A stretch of 9,419 nt of DNA, from the NCBI GenBank assembly GCA_902488555.1, contig CABTWT010000043.1, positions 1 through 9,419 of the forward strand, written 5' to 3'. Below the pieces are notes generated by a model, which searched no databases, was not told the origin of the DNA, and saw only the letters and a list, made by a program, of their open reading frames with translations. Positions within the stretch are counted from its first letter, which is position 1; every line of letters begins with the position of its first letter. The position numbers and the translations under genes were made by a program. The DNA is from an uncultured Anaerococcus sp. GTDB taxonomy: Bacteria; Bacillota_A; Clostridia; Tissierellales; Peptoniphilaceae. Below, piece after piece: positions 1 through 6,505 of this stretch.

Positions 1-2
1 AT

Positions 3-56
3 GGACTTTACAAAGGCGAACCAAAAATTAACTTTGAAAGACTAAAGGAGACATAA
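3..56 (+). CDS. 3' end of an unidentified gene (partial)
   Basis: An open frame runs from the left edge to a TAA at 54-56 and reads GLYKGEPKINFERLKET. The mix of charged, Gly, Pro and aromatic residues looks like genuine protein, but 17 residues are too few to name a family. AAAGGAG at 44-50, just before the stop, could be a Shine-Dalgarno sequence for something downstream, yet no ATG lies at a good distance from it. The next open frame (59-169) lies in another reading frame and ends close to a terminator, so this stop may be premature because of a frameshift. The gene continues off the left edge of the window. Confidence 0.4.
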   Translation, partial: GLYKGEPKINFERLKET

Positions 57-58
57 AC

Positions 59-169
59 AAAATTCATGAATATTCTTGTAAATTGTTTAGAAAAAGAATT
101 GAAATGGCAATTGCCATTAAAATATATGAATATATGAACGAAACGGAAAAAGAAGAATCCTTAGCATAA
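59..169 (+). pseudogene. Short open frame without a start codon, possibly a frameshifted continuation of the preceding gene
   Basis: The frame is open from just after a TGA at 35-37 to a TAA at 167-169. Residues from position 59 begin KIHEYSCKLFRKRIEMAIAI and end in an acidic tail, NETEKEESLA. It has protein-like amphipathic character but no ATG, GTG or TTG at a usable position before the conserved-looking part; only ATA (53) and ATT (62) are in frame. It ends 15 bases before a strong terminator, as a real gene end would. The simplest reading is that a gene reading through 1-56 continues here after a one-base shift near 44-50, either a real lesion or a sequence error. A separate ATG at 66 opens only a 23-residue frame. 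The pattern I-x2-I...L-x2-R-x-E-x-A faintly recalls the first helix of AroQ-type chorismate mutases, but is too short to call. Confidence 0.25.
103..118. repeat. 16-bp perfect palindrome
   Basis: AATGGCAATTGCCATT is exactly self-complementary with no spacer. It lies inside the short open frame 59-169, where it encodes part of EMAIAI, so it may be incidental. A perfect palindrome of this length could also be an operator for a dimeric regulator. No convincing promoter sits on top of it: TTGCCA at 111-116 followed by TATGAA at 133-138 is the best pair and is weak. Confidence 0.3.
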
Positions 170-170
170 T

Positions 171-176
171 TATAAT
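171..176 (+). promoter_or_regulatory. Possible -10 element (TATAAT) for the hendecad-repeat gene
   Basis: TATAAT matches the vegetative sigma -10 consensus. The region 17 bp upstream (148-153, AAAAGA) is not a -35 box, and there is no TG extension, so support is weak in such AT-rich DNA. It matters because the downstream hairpin (185-224) ends too close to the ribosome binding site to leave room for a promoter between them. If the gene at 248 has its own promoter, it must lie upstream of the hairpin. A start near 183 would put that hairpin at the very 5' end of the mRNA. Confidence 0.2.
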
Positions 177-184
177 AAATTTAC

Positions 185-231
185 TACCCAATAATAGACT
201 GAGTAAAAGTCTAATTATTGGGTATTTTATT
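185..231 (+). terminator. Intrinsic terminator / leader hairpin ahead of the repeat-protein gene
   Basis: Arms at 185-200 (TACCCAATAATAGACT) and 208-224 pair along almost their whole length with one bulged base, around a 7-base loop. The run TTTTATT follows at 225-231. This is a strong Rho-independent terminator on the plus strand, best explained as ending the unit whose last open frame stops at 169. The minus-strand side lacks a comparable T run. The hairpin ends only about 6 bases before the Shine-Dalgarno sequence of the next gene, so it could also act as an attenuator in that gene's leader. Confidence 0.75.
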
Positions 232-236
232 AGTAC

Positions 237-241
237 GGAGG
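237..241 (+). promoter_or_regulatory. Ribosome binding site fixing the start at 248
   Basis: GGAGG lies 6 bases before ATG at 248-250, an ideal arrangement. It excludes the longer in-frame reading from TTG at 218, which begins inside the 3' arm of the terminator stem and has no ribosome binding site. Confidence 0.85.
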
Positions 242-247
242 ATAATT

Positions 248-769
248 ATGATTGACGATAAAAAAAGAACCTTTGAAGCTGGAGACAGTGACAGAGTTAA
301 AGATCAGGTAAAGGAAACAAGTGAAAACCTTAAGGATTCTTTTGATAAGAGTGCTCATAGTATCAAAGATAAATTTGATGATACAAGTGAAGAATTAAAA
401 ACTAGTTTCGAAAATGCAAAAGATAATCTTGAACAAGATTTCGATAAGACTAAAAAAGAAGTTAAAGAAAACTTTGATGATGTAAAAAATGATGTAGAAG
501 AAGATTTTGAAATCTTAAAAAATAAGAAAGATAAAGACTCTTTTGACAACAATAGAGATGAAAATCATAGTAATGCAAACAGGAAAACCGTAAGTCAAAG
601 CCCTAATCGCAAGAATTCTAGAGAAAGAAAAGCTGTTGAAGCAGAAAAACCATTCTATAAAACTTGGTGGTTCTGGGTGCTTATAGTAATTCTATTATTC
701 CTATTATGGAAATATGGATTTAATCAGTCTACTACAACAGCATATTTACAAACATACTTTTTAATTTAA
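248..769 (+). CDS. Hendecad-repeat, C-terminally membrane-anchored protein of unknown function
   Basis: This encodes 173 residues and I recognise no named family. Residues 1-100 are rich in Asp, Glu, Lys, Asn and Ser and carry a strict 11-residue repeat. Phe recurs at 32, 43, 54, 65, 76 and 87, and a Leu/Ile/Val recurs at 28, 39, 50, 61, 72 and 83; Val17 and Val21 extend the pattern one unit earlier. Such 1-4-8 hendecads form amphipathic 11/3 helices or right-handed coiled coils, as in YtxH-like, LEA-like and apolipoprotein-like proteins. Residues about 101-134 are a polar, basic, probably disordered linker. Residues 140-158 (from WWFWVLIVILLFLLW) form one membrane helix, followed by a 15-residue tail. 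There is no N-terminal signal peptide, so the charged domain probably lies in the cytoplasm, held by its C-terminal anchor. YtxH-type proteins usually have the reverse order, helix first. It stands alone on the plus strand and converges on comF, overlapping it by 9 bp. Possible roles such as envelope stress, membrane curvature or scaffolding are guesses. Confidence 0.85.
   Translation: MIDDKKRTFEAGDSDRVKDQVKETSENLKDSFDKSAHSIKDKFDDTSEELKTSFENAKDNLEQDFDKTKKEVKENFDDVKNDVEEDFEILKNKKDKDSFDNNRDENHSNANRKTVSQSPNRKNSRERKAVEAEKPFYKTWWFWVLIVILLFLLWKYGFNQSTTTAYLQTYFLI
308..517 (+). repeat. Tandem 33-bp (11-residue) repeats within the anchored protein
   Basis: At least six consecutive units begin at the Phe codons at 341, 374, 407, 440, 473 and 506, preceded by one unit with Val at that place (308). 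The protein consensus is F-[DE]-x5-[LIV]-[KE]-x2, with a small or hydrophobic residue often at position 4. Spacing is exactly 33 bp with no insertions. The DNA copies have diverged while the protein pattern is kept, which points to old duplication under selection for helix periodicity rather than recent slippage. Confidence 0.85.
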
Positions 770-1387
770 TCTATGTTCTGAGGTGATAGCCAAGGCTGTC
801 ACCTCTTTTACATTGGCTTTTTCTAAAACTTTCGCCATCTCTTTTACAGTATTGCCAGTTGTTATTAAATCATCTATTATCAGAACGGACTTGCCCGTCA
901 AATCGCCATCAAATTTAAAGGCTCCCTTTAGATTATAAGACCTTTCATCTTTAGAAAGTGTGTGTTGGGCCTTGGTATTACGCTCTTTGGTAAAATTATC
1001 TAAATATGATGGATTAATATCGTCAATAAAATAATCACAAATCATCCTGATATGGTCAAAGCCTCTATCATTTATTGTTTGTCTAGAACTTGGTGAAGGC
1101 AAGATATAATCCACATCAAATAGCTTGTGGACTCTGCCATAATCATACAAAATGCTAGAAAATACCTTGCTAAGAGAGGTGTTCCTATTAAATTTATAGT
1201 CAGCGATTAGTTTTTTCATTGTATCATTATAAAAATAAACTGCATGGGCCTGGTAATTATCGATTTTAAATTGATTTGCTACATAGTCCAGTTTTTTTAG
1301 GCAATCCTTACACAAAAAATGGGCAACTGCTTCCTTAGATTTACAAGTGTAGCATATATTTTTGTCAAGAAATATCCAATCAATCAT
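761..1387 (-). CDS. comF: ComF family protein (competence-associated, phosphoribosyltransferase fold)
   Basis: ComF/ComFC proteins are needed for natural transformation in several bacteria. They combine an N-terminal zinc-binding Cys cluster with a phosphoribosyltransferase (PRTase) domain. With the start chosen here the protein has 208 residues. Four cysteines at 12, 15, 26 and 29 (CYTC and CKDC) form the zinc site. VLIIDDLITTGNT near residue 170 is the PRPP-binding loop of the PRTase fold. I chose ATG at 1385-1387 because the protein then begins MIDWIFLDKNICYTC, like other ComF proteins, and a GGGGG run lies 9 bases upstream. ATG at 1408 would add seven residues. The start overlaps the recD2 stop by 8 bp, so translation is probably coupled. 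It is the last gene of the operon, and I see no clear terminator after it on its own strand. The physiological role in this organism is inferred from the family. Confidence 0.88.
   Translation of the reverse strand: MIDWIFLDKNICYTCKSKEAVAHFLCKDCLKKLDYVANQFKIDNYQAHAVYFYNDTMKKLIADYKFNRNTSLSKVFSSILYDYGRVHKLFDVDYILPSPSSRQTINDRGFDHIRMICDYFIDDINPSYLDNFTKERNTKAQHTLSKDERSYNLKGAFKFDGDLTGKSVLIIDDLITTGNTVKEMAKVLEKANVKEVTALAITSEHRLN
780..809 (+). terminator. Intrinsic terminator of the repeat-protein gene, inside the 3' end of comF
   Basis: GAGGTGATAGCC (780-791) and GGCTGTCACCTC (794-805) pair over 12 positions, with a single A/C mismatch on the plus-strand RNA, and TTTT follows at 806-809. It begins 10 bases after the stop of the plus-strand gene, the usual place for its terminator. 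The same bases encode the conserved-looking end of ComF (VKEVTALAIT) on the other strand. Read in the comF direction, no T run follows the hairpin, so it should act mainly on plus-strand transcripts. Confidence 0.65.
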
Positions 1388-3536
1388 CAATAACATCCCC
1401 CATCTCATTTATCCAGTATGATAAATTTGTATATCTTTTGCTTGAAGAATTATTATCAACCATTTTCTTTATAATCTGCTTATCTCCAACTAATACTACA
1501 AGTTTTTTGGCACGAGTCACACCTGTATAGAATAAATTTCTAGTTAAAAGCATTGGGGCTACTTGCATCATAGGTATAATCACACAATCAAATTCGGAAC
1601 CTTGGGACTTATGAATTGTTATTGCATAGGATAAATCTAGGTCTTTTATATCTTCTTTTTTATATTTTACAGAAGATCCATCGTAAAAAACCACCTCTAG
1701 ATTCTCATCTTCCTTATCAATTTCCCTAATAAATCCAATATCACCATTATATACGCCCTCTGCATCATAGATAGAGTTTTCTGGTATAAGGTTGTAATTA
1801 TTCCTAATCTGCATCACCTTGTCATTTACTTTAAAAATTTGCTTATTTATTTCAAGTGTATCCTGAGATATGTTGATAGCTTTTTGCATATTTTCGTTTA
1901 TATATGCCGATCCCCAAGGAGTTTTCTTGCTAGGACAAAGTATCTGTATGTCCTTAACCTTATCAATTCCATAAAACTTTGGCAACCTATTATTTACTAG
2001 TTCAATAAGTATTTCATTAAAATTATTACGATTTGCTTCTACAAAGAAGAAATCCTTGCCTTGCTCATTTAGTATTGGATATTCACCATTATTAATTCTA
2101 TGGGCATTGATAACTATATTTGATTCTCCTGCTTGCCTAAAGATTTTTTTCAGTCTTATGGTTTTTATATCAGTTTCTATAATATCTTTTAGTACGTTGC
2201 CAGGACCAACTGATGGCAATTGGTCACTATCCCCTACCAAAATAAGAGCCGTATTTCCTGATATAGCTGAAAGTAAAGTCTTCATTAGGTAGATATCAAC
2301 CATGCTCATCTCATCTACAATGATATAATCTTTTTCTATAGGATTTTCTTCGTTATATTCAGATACGACATCATCTGGCCTTATTCCTATCATCCTATGT
2401 ATTGTGTAGGCCTCATCATTAGTTGATTCCTGCATTCTCTTTGCAGCACGTCCTGTTGGAGCTAGAAGAGCATAAGAAAGATTATTAGACCTAAGTATTG
2501 AGGTTATAGCCTTTATTATGGTAGTCTTTCCTGTACCTGGTCCTCCAGTTATTACTAAGAGCATATTTTTAAAAGCTTCATTTATAGCAAGTTTCTGTTC
2601 ATCGGAAAATACCGATAAGTCCTCATCAATAGTCACATCAAAGGCATATGGCGTCTTCTTTTTGTAAGAAAGTTCCAAACCAACAGATTTTTCTGCTTTG
2701 AATAATGAGTTTTTGTAAATAAATTTCTGTTTATTTATGATTACATTGTATAATTTTCCCTCTATAGCTTCGTCATTTATTTCTCTTACAACTTCTTCTT
2801 TTTTTACTCTCAGAAGTTTGCTTACATTGTCTACCAGATAATCATATTTTAGAGCTGTATGTCCATTAAATTCTGATTCGTAATTCAATATATAGGAAAT
2901 ACCTGCAGATATCCTGAATTTGGAATTTGACTTCATCTGCATATTTTGGCCTATATTATCAGCCATTTTAAATCCAATACCTGATATATCTTCCATAAGT
3001 TGGTAGGGATTTGTCTTTATAATATCTATGGCATCATTACCATAAAGTTTGTAGATTTTCATAGACAAATTATATGATATGTTTAGGCCTTGTAAAAATA
3101 GCATGGTATTTCTAGAATCTCTAGATTCTTCTAAAGTCATCTTTATATCAGCTATTTTCTTTTTGCCTATACCAGCAATTTCTATGAGCTTATCGGGTTC
3201 ATTGTAGACAATATCTATGGACTTATCTTTAAATTTATCGTAAATATCTGATGCCGTTTTTTTTCCTATACCCTTTATATTTGCATTGGCCAAATAATTT
3301 ATAATGCTAGTTTTTCCAGTAGGTTTTTTCAAATTTACTGAATTTACAAGGATTTGTTCTCCATATTTATCATGATAGGTAAAGTCGCCTTCAATCTCTA
3401 AATTATCTCCAGGCTCAAAAAAAGGCATAGTACCTACACAAGTTATATCAGAATCAGAAGTTTCCACAACAATGATGTTGTAGCCATTTTCTTCATTTCT
3501 ATAAATTATGTTTGTAACTATGCCTTCTATTTTCAT
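1380..3536 (-). CDS. recD2: RecD2-type ATP-dependent 5'-3' DNA helicase
   Basis: RecD2 is a superfamily 1B helicase of RecBC-lacking bacteria, involved in DNA repair and replication-fork maintenance. The 718 residues match the family's usual length (about 700-800). The N-terminal region carries helix-hairpin-helix elements around residues 87-102 (IKGIGKKTA), 120-132 (IAGIGKKKIAD) and 184-196 (ISGIGFKMA), typical of RecD2 and absent from short RecD1. Helicase motifs follow in order: Walker A GGPGTGKT at 331-338, Walker B IIVDEMSMVD at 405-414, VGDSDQLPSVGPG at 434-446, FRQ at 466-468, TIHKSQGSEFD at 640-650 and YTGVTRAKK at 670-678. All key residues are intact. The ATG follows directly on the murA TAA with no gap and no strong Shine-Dalgarno, so translation is probably coupled to murA. 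Its pairing with comF suggests a DNA-processing sub-module, which is inference. Confidence 0.96.
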   Translation of the reverse strand: MKIEGIVTNIIYRNEENGYNIIVVETSDSDITCVGTMPFFEPGDNLEIEGDFTYHDKYGEQILVNSVNLKKPTGKTSIINYLANANIKGIGKKTASDIYDKFKDKSIDIVYNEPDKLIEIAGIGKKKIADIKMTLEESRDSRNTMLFLQGLNISYNLSMKIYKLYGNDAIDIIKTNPYQLMEDISGIGFKMADNIGQNMQMKSNSKFRISAGISYILNYESEFNGHTALKYDYLVDNVSKLLRVKKEEVVREINDEAIEGKLYNVIINKQKFIYKNSLFKAEKSVGLELSYKKKTPYAFDVTIDEDLSVFSDEQKLAINEAFKNMLLVITGGPGTGKTTIIKAITSILRSNNLSYALLAPTGRAAKRMQESTNDEAYTIHRMIGIRPDDVVSEYNEENPIEKDYIIVDEMSMVDIYLMKTLLSAISGNTALILVGDSDQLPSVGPGNVLKDIIETDIKTIRLKKIFRQAGESNIVINAHRINNGEYPILNEQGKDFFFVEANRNNFNEILIELVNNRLPKFYGIDKVKDIQILCPSKKTPWGSAYINENMQKAINISQDTLEINKQIFKVNDKVMQIRNNYNLIPENSIYDAEGVYNGDIGFIREIDKEDENLEVVFYDGSSVKYKKEDIKDLDLSYAITIHKSQGSEFDCVIIPMMQVAPMLLTRNLFYTGVTRAKKLVVLVGDKQIIKKMVDNNSSSKRYTNLSYWINEMGDVIDD
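1397..1401 (-). promoter_or_regulatory. Probable ribosome binding site of comF inside recD2
   Basis: On the minus strand a GGGGG run lies 9 bases before ATG at 1387 and can pair with the anti-Shine-Dalgarno CCUCC using one wobble. It supports the internal start at 1387 over the upstream ATGs at 1396, which abuts the run, and 1408, which has only a weak GGA before it. Confidence 0.45.
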
Positions 3537-4814
3537 TTAATCTATTGTTTCTCTCTTAATATCCGCACCAAGCTTGGTAAATTTTTCTACAAGCTTGCTA
3601 TAACCCCTATCTATGTGATAAATATCAGATATCCTTGTTTGTCCACTAGCAGTTAAACCAGCCATAACAAGGGCAGCACCTGCTCTTAAATCAGTTGCTT
3701 TTACATCAGCACCGTGGAGTTTATCGACTCCAACAATAGTAGCTCTATTTCCACTTGTTGCTATAGCAGCTCCCATTTTATTTAATTGCTCTACATGCAT
3801 AAATCTGTTTTCAAAAACTGTTTCTTGAATCTTGCTTTCTCCATCACAGATGGTCATCAAGGCCATAAATTGAGCTTGAGCATCTGTAGGGAAACCAGGA
3901 TATGGTAGAGTTTGTATGTTAGTTGGCTTTAGCTTTTGATTTGCAGAAACCTTAATAATATCTTCTTCTTCAATTTCTTCTACGCTAGCACCCATTTCAA
4001 TAAGCTTTGCTATTACTGGTCTAATGTGTGATCCAATCACATTTTTGATTGTAACATCGCCTTTAGTCATCACAGCAGCCAGCATATAGCTTGCAGCTTC
4101 AATCCTATCCGGAATGATAGTATGACGTGTTCCAGTAAGTTTCTCTACACCATCTACTACTATAGTTGATGTACCAGCTCCCTTAATTTTTGCTCCCATT
4201 TTTGAAAGGAAAGATGCAAGATCTACAATTTCCGGTTCTTTAGCAGCATTTTCTATGATAGTTTCTCCCTTAGCTAGGGTAGCAGCCATCATTATATTTT
4301 GTGTTGCTCCTACAGATGGGAAGTCTAGGTATATTTCATTACCAATAAGTTCACCCTCGGTGGTTATTGATATAGCTTCATCATTTACAAGGGCTTTTGC
4401 TCCTAACGCCTCAAATCCCTTTAGGTGTAAATCTATAGGTCTAGCACCTATATTACAGCCTCCTGGAGCCTTAGTGTGGGCTTCTTTAAATCTTGATAAT
4501 AAAGGTCCCATAACTACAAATGAGGCCCTCATCTTATCCATAAGTTCAAAAGGAGTTTCACAAGTATTTATCCCAGATGAATCTATTCTTAAGGATTCAT
4601 CTCCTATATATTCCACCTTACTACCAAGATGTCTTAATACTTCAATCATTATCTCAACATCTTTAAGGTCAGGTACACCATCTAGAATTATTTCTTCAGT
4701 ACCCAAAACACAAGCGGCAAGTATTGGTAGAGCAGAATTTTTGGCTCCTGAGATAATAACTTCTCCTCTTAATGGTCCACCACCGTTTATAAGTAAAATT
4801 TCTTTCTTATCCAT
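3537..4814 (-). CDS. murA: UDP-N-acetylglucosamine 1-carboxyvinyltransferase (MurA)
   Basis: MurA transfers enolpyruvate from PEP to UDP-GlcNAc in the cytoplasm, the first committed step of peptidoglycan synthesis. The 425 residues are full length for this EPSP-synthase-like fold. GAKNSALP holds the substrate-binding Lys25-Asn26 pair. The catalytic loop APGGCNIGARP has Cys120, the residue alkylated by fosfomycin, so the enzyme is predicted to be fosfomycin-sensitive at that site. Other family signatures are PGFPTDAQAQF (Asp311, the probable general base), RAGAALVMAG and IDRGYSKLVEKF. The start has an AGGAAA ribosome binding site about 6 bases upstream, 11 bp after upp. Many Firmicutes carry two MurA paralogues; which one this is cannot be told from the window. 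It does not lie beside rho/rpmE as murAB does in Bacillus subtilis, but is a few genes away. Confidence 0.97.
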   Translation of the reverse strand: MDKKEILLINGGGPLRGEVIISGAKNSALPILAACVLGTEEIILDGVPDLKDVEIMIEVLRHLGSKVEYIGDESLRIDSSGINTCETPFELMDKMRASFVVMGPLLSRFKEAHTKAPGGCNIGARPIDLHLKGFEALGAKALVNDEAISITTEGELIGNEIYLDFPSVGATQNIMMAATLAKGETIIENAAKEPEIVDLASFLSKMGAKIKGAGTSTIVVDGVEKLTGTRHTIIPDRIEAASYMLAAVMTKGDVTIKNVIGSHIRPVIAKLIEMGASVEEIEEEDIIKVSANQKLKPTNIQTLPYPGFPTDAQAQFMALMTICDGESKIQETVFENRFMHVEQLNKMGAAIATSGNRATIVGVDKLHGADVKATDLRAGAALVMAGLTASGQTRISDIYHIDRGYSKLVEKFTKLGADIKRETID

Positions 4815-4825
4815 TCATATTTCCT

Positions 4826-5458
4826 TTATTTTGTACCAAATAATCTATCTCCTGCATCTCCAAGGCCAGGTACAATGTAACTATTTTCATTTAATCCCTC
4901 ATCAAGTTGTGCAACTGTAATTTCAACATCTGGATGAGCTTCTCTAAGTTTTTCTATTCCTTCTGGAGCTGCTATAATGCTTAGTAGTCTTATACTATTG
5001 CATCCTTTTGCTTTTAGATTATCTATAGCATCACAAGCTGAACCACCAGTTGCAAGCATAGGGTCAATTACAATAATATCTCTTTTTTCAACATCCAATG
5101 GTAATTTAGAATAGTATTCAACTGGATTAAGGGTCTCTTCATCCCTATACATACCTATATGTCCAATTTTGGCTGCAGGGAATACTTCTAAAACACCATC
5201 AACCATGCCAAGACCAGCCCTTAATATTGGTACTATACCAAGTTTCTTGCCGGAAAGCTTATATCCAGTTGTTTTGGTTATTGGAGTTTCAACTTCGTAT
5301 TCTTCAAGTTCTAAATCTTTTGTAGCCTCATACGCTAAAATCATAGCTATCTCTTTAATAATAGATCTGAACTCGTTTGATCCTGTATTTATATCTCTAA
5401 GAATAGATATCTTGTGTTTAATTACCGGATGATCCAAAATTTTTACATGTTCTTGCAT
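4826..5458 (-). CDS. upp: Uracil phosphoribosyltransferase
   Basis: Upp salvages uracil by joining it to PRPP to give UMP and pyrophosphate in the cytoplasm. The 210 residues match the usual 208-210. Signatures seen are PILRAGLGM (77-85), the PRPP-binding loop [12 protein letters not shown] (130-141) and the C-terminal uracil-binding segment [17 protein letters not shown] (194-210). Absence of a regulatory RNA-binding module separates it from PyrR. The ATG follows GGAG, which overlaps the stop codon of sua5, with a 9-bp gap between the genes. No uracil permease, PyrR site or attenuator lies beside it, so regulation is probably that of the whole operon. UMP leads to UTP and hence to the UDP-GlcNAc used by the next gene, murA; that link is plausible but indirect. 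Confidence 0.97.
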   Translation of the reverse strand: MQEHVKILDHPVIKHKISILRDINTGSNEFRSIIKEIAMILAYEATKDLELEEYEVETPITKTTGYKLSGKKLGIVPILRAGLGMVDGVLEVFPAAKIGHIGMYRDEETLNPVEYYSKLPLDVEKRDIIVIDPMLATGGSACDAIDNLKAKGCNSIRLLSIIAAPEGIEKLREAHPDVEITVAQLDEGLNENSYIVPGLGDAGDRLFGTK

Positions 5459-5467
5459 TCATTTCTC

Positions 5468-6505
5468 CTATACATAGTTTACATTAAAAGATGCTGACTT
5501 CTTCATTCTATTCATTATACTCTTACCCAAGCCTTCTTCACTTACACCCTCCGCCAGAATTAAATCAACATTTTCATCATCCATCAATCTAAGTGATGTA
5601 AATAAAACATGGGACATATAGGTAAGATCTTTTCTATTACCAAGACTAATAAGCTTAAAATCTTTAAACTTACTTAATTGGTCTTCAAATATGAGTACAC
5701 CAACTTTTTTACCTTTTTTCTTTTCATCTATAGCCTTTTTGAGTATTTCATCAGAGGCTTTTTCTCCTACAAAAATTTCCATCTTTGCTTTTGGAGCGTA
5801 GTGAGTATATTTTTGACCAGGTGATTTTGGTGTTTTTTTACTATCTACTATAGAATCATCCAGTCTTACATTAGGTAAAATATCTTTGATGTATTCGTAA
5901 GTATAAAAGCCTGGTCTAAGTATAGTTGGTACTTGTTCACTTAAATCTATTACAGTTGATTCTATGCCTATATCACAAGGTCCACCATCAATTATAAGTG
6001 GTATTCTGCCGTTAAGGTCTTGGTATACATCAATAGCTCTAGTAGGTGAAGGCTTGCCTGATAGGTTAGCACTAGGGGCAGCAATTGGAGTGTTTGCTGC
6101 ACTAATTAAGGCAAGTGCTATTTCATCTTTGGGATATCTGATTGCAACAGTATCAAGCCCTGCTGTAACTGCACTAGGAACCTTATCTGATTTTTTAAAG
6201 ATAATAGTAAGAGGTCCTGGCCAGCAACTTTCCATCAATTTTTTACATTCTTCATTTATTTCATCAGTTAAATTATATAACATAGATATATTAGAAATAT
6301 GTAAAATCAGTGGATTGTCATTCGGTCTACCCTTGGCTTCAAATATATGCTTGCACGCATCTTCGTTTAAGCCATCGGCACCAAGGCCATAAACAGTTTC
6401 AGTAGGAAAGGCTACTAGGGTGCCTTCCTTGATGATTTTTCCTGCATTTTCTATAATTTTTTTATCAATATTATTTCGATCTATTTTAGAAATCGTCGTA
6501 TTCAT
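5468..6505 (-). CDS. sua5: L-threonylcarbamoyladenylate synthase (Sua5/YwlC, long form)
   Basis: This enzyme makes threonylcarbamoyl-AMP from threonine, bicarbonate and ATP. TsaB, TsaD and TsaE (not in this window) then transfer the group to A37 of ANN-decoding tRNAs to form t6A. The 345 residues show the two-domain Sua5 form rather than the short TsaC form. The YrdC domain covers about 15-205, with TLVAFPTETVYGLGA (29-43), KGRPNDNPL (58-66), SANLSGKPSPT (145-155), GIESTVID (180-187) and RPG (197-199). The linker SPGQKYTHYAP (228-238) closes over the active site, and a C-terminal Rossmann-like Sua5 domain covers about 240-345. The start overlaps the end of the CDF gene by 20 bp. The neighbourhood prmC-prfA-sua5-upp is widely kept in Firmicutes, which supports the assignment. 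Confidence 0.96.
   Translation of the reverse strand: MNTTISKIDRNNIDKKIIENAGKIIKEGTLVAFPTETVYGLGADGLNEDACKHIFEAKGRPNDNPLILHISNISMLYNLTDEINEECKKLMESCWPGPLTIIFKKSDKVPSAVTAGLDTVAIRYPKDEIALALISAANTPIAAPSANLSGKPSPTRAIDVYQDLNGRIPLIIDGGPCDIGIESTVIDLSEQVPTILRPGFYTYEYIKDILPNVRLDDSIVDSKKTPKSPGQKYTHYAPKAKMEIFVGEKASDEILKKAIDEKKKGKKVGVLIFEDQLSKFKDFKLISLGNRKDLTYMSHVLFTSLRLMDDENVDLILAEGVSEEGLGKSIMNRMKKSASFNVNYV

Noticed and set aside
59..169. Resemblance of the short frame to the first helix of chorismate mutase
   Set aside because: Only a handful of positions match, the segment is about half the length of the domain and the remaining catalytic helices are absent, so this cannot be called.
218..247. N-terminal extension of the repeat protein from TTG at 218
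   Set aside because: It starts inside the terminator stem without a ribosome binding site, while ATG at 248 has GGAGG at the ideal distance.
4255..4920. 221-codon open frame on the plus strand opposite murA and upp
   Set aside because: It is antisense to the well-supported murA and the end of upp, and no family motif or ribosome binding site is seen; AT-rich codon bias of the sense genes explains the lack of stops.
5964..6392. 142-codon plus-strand open frame opposite sua5
   Set aside because: It lies fully antisense to conserved YrdC motifs and shows no recognisable protein features.
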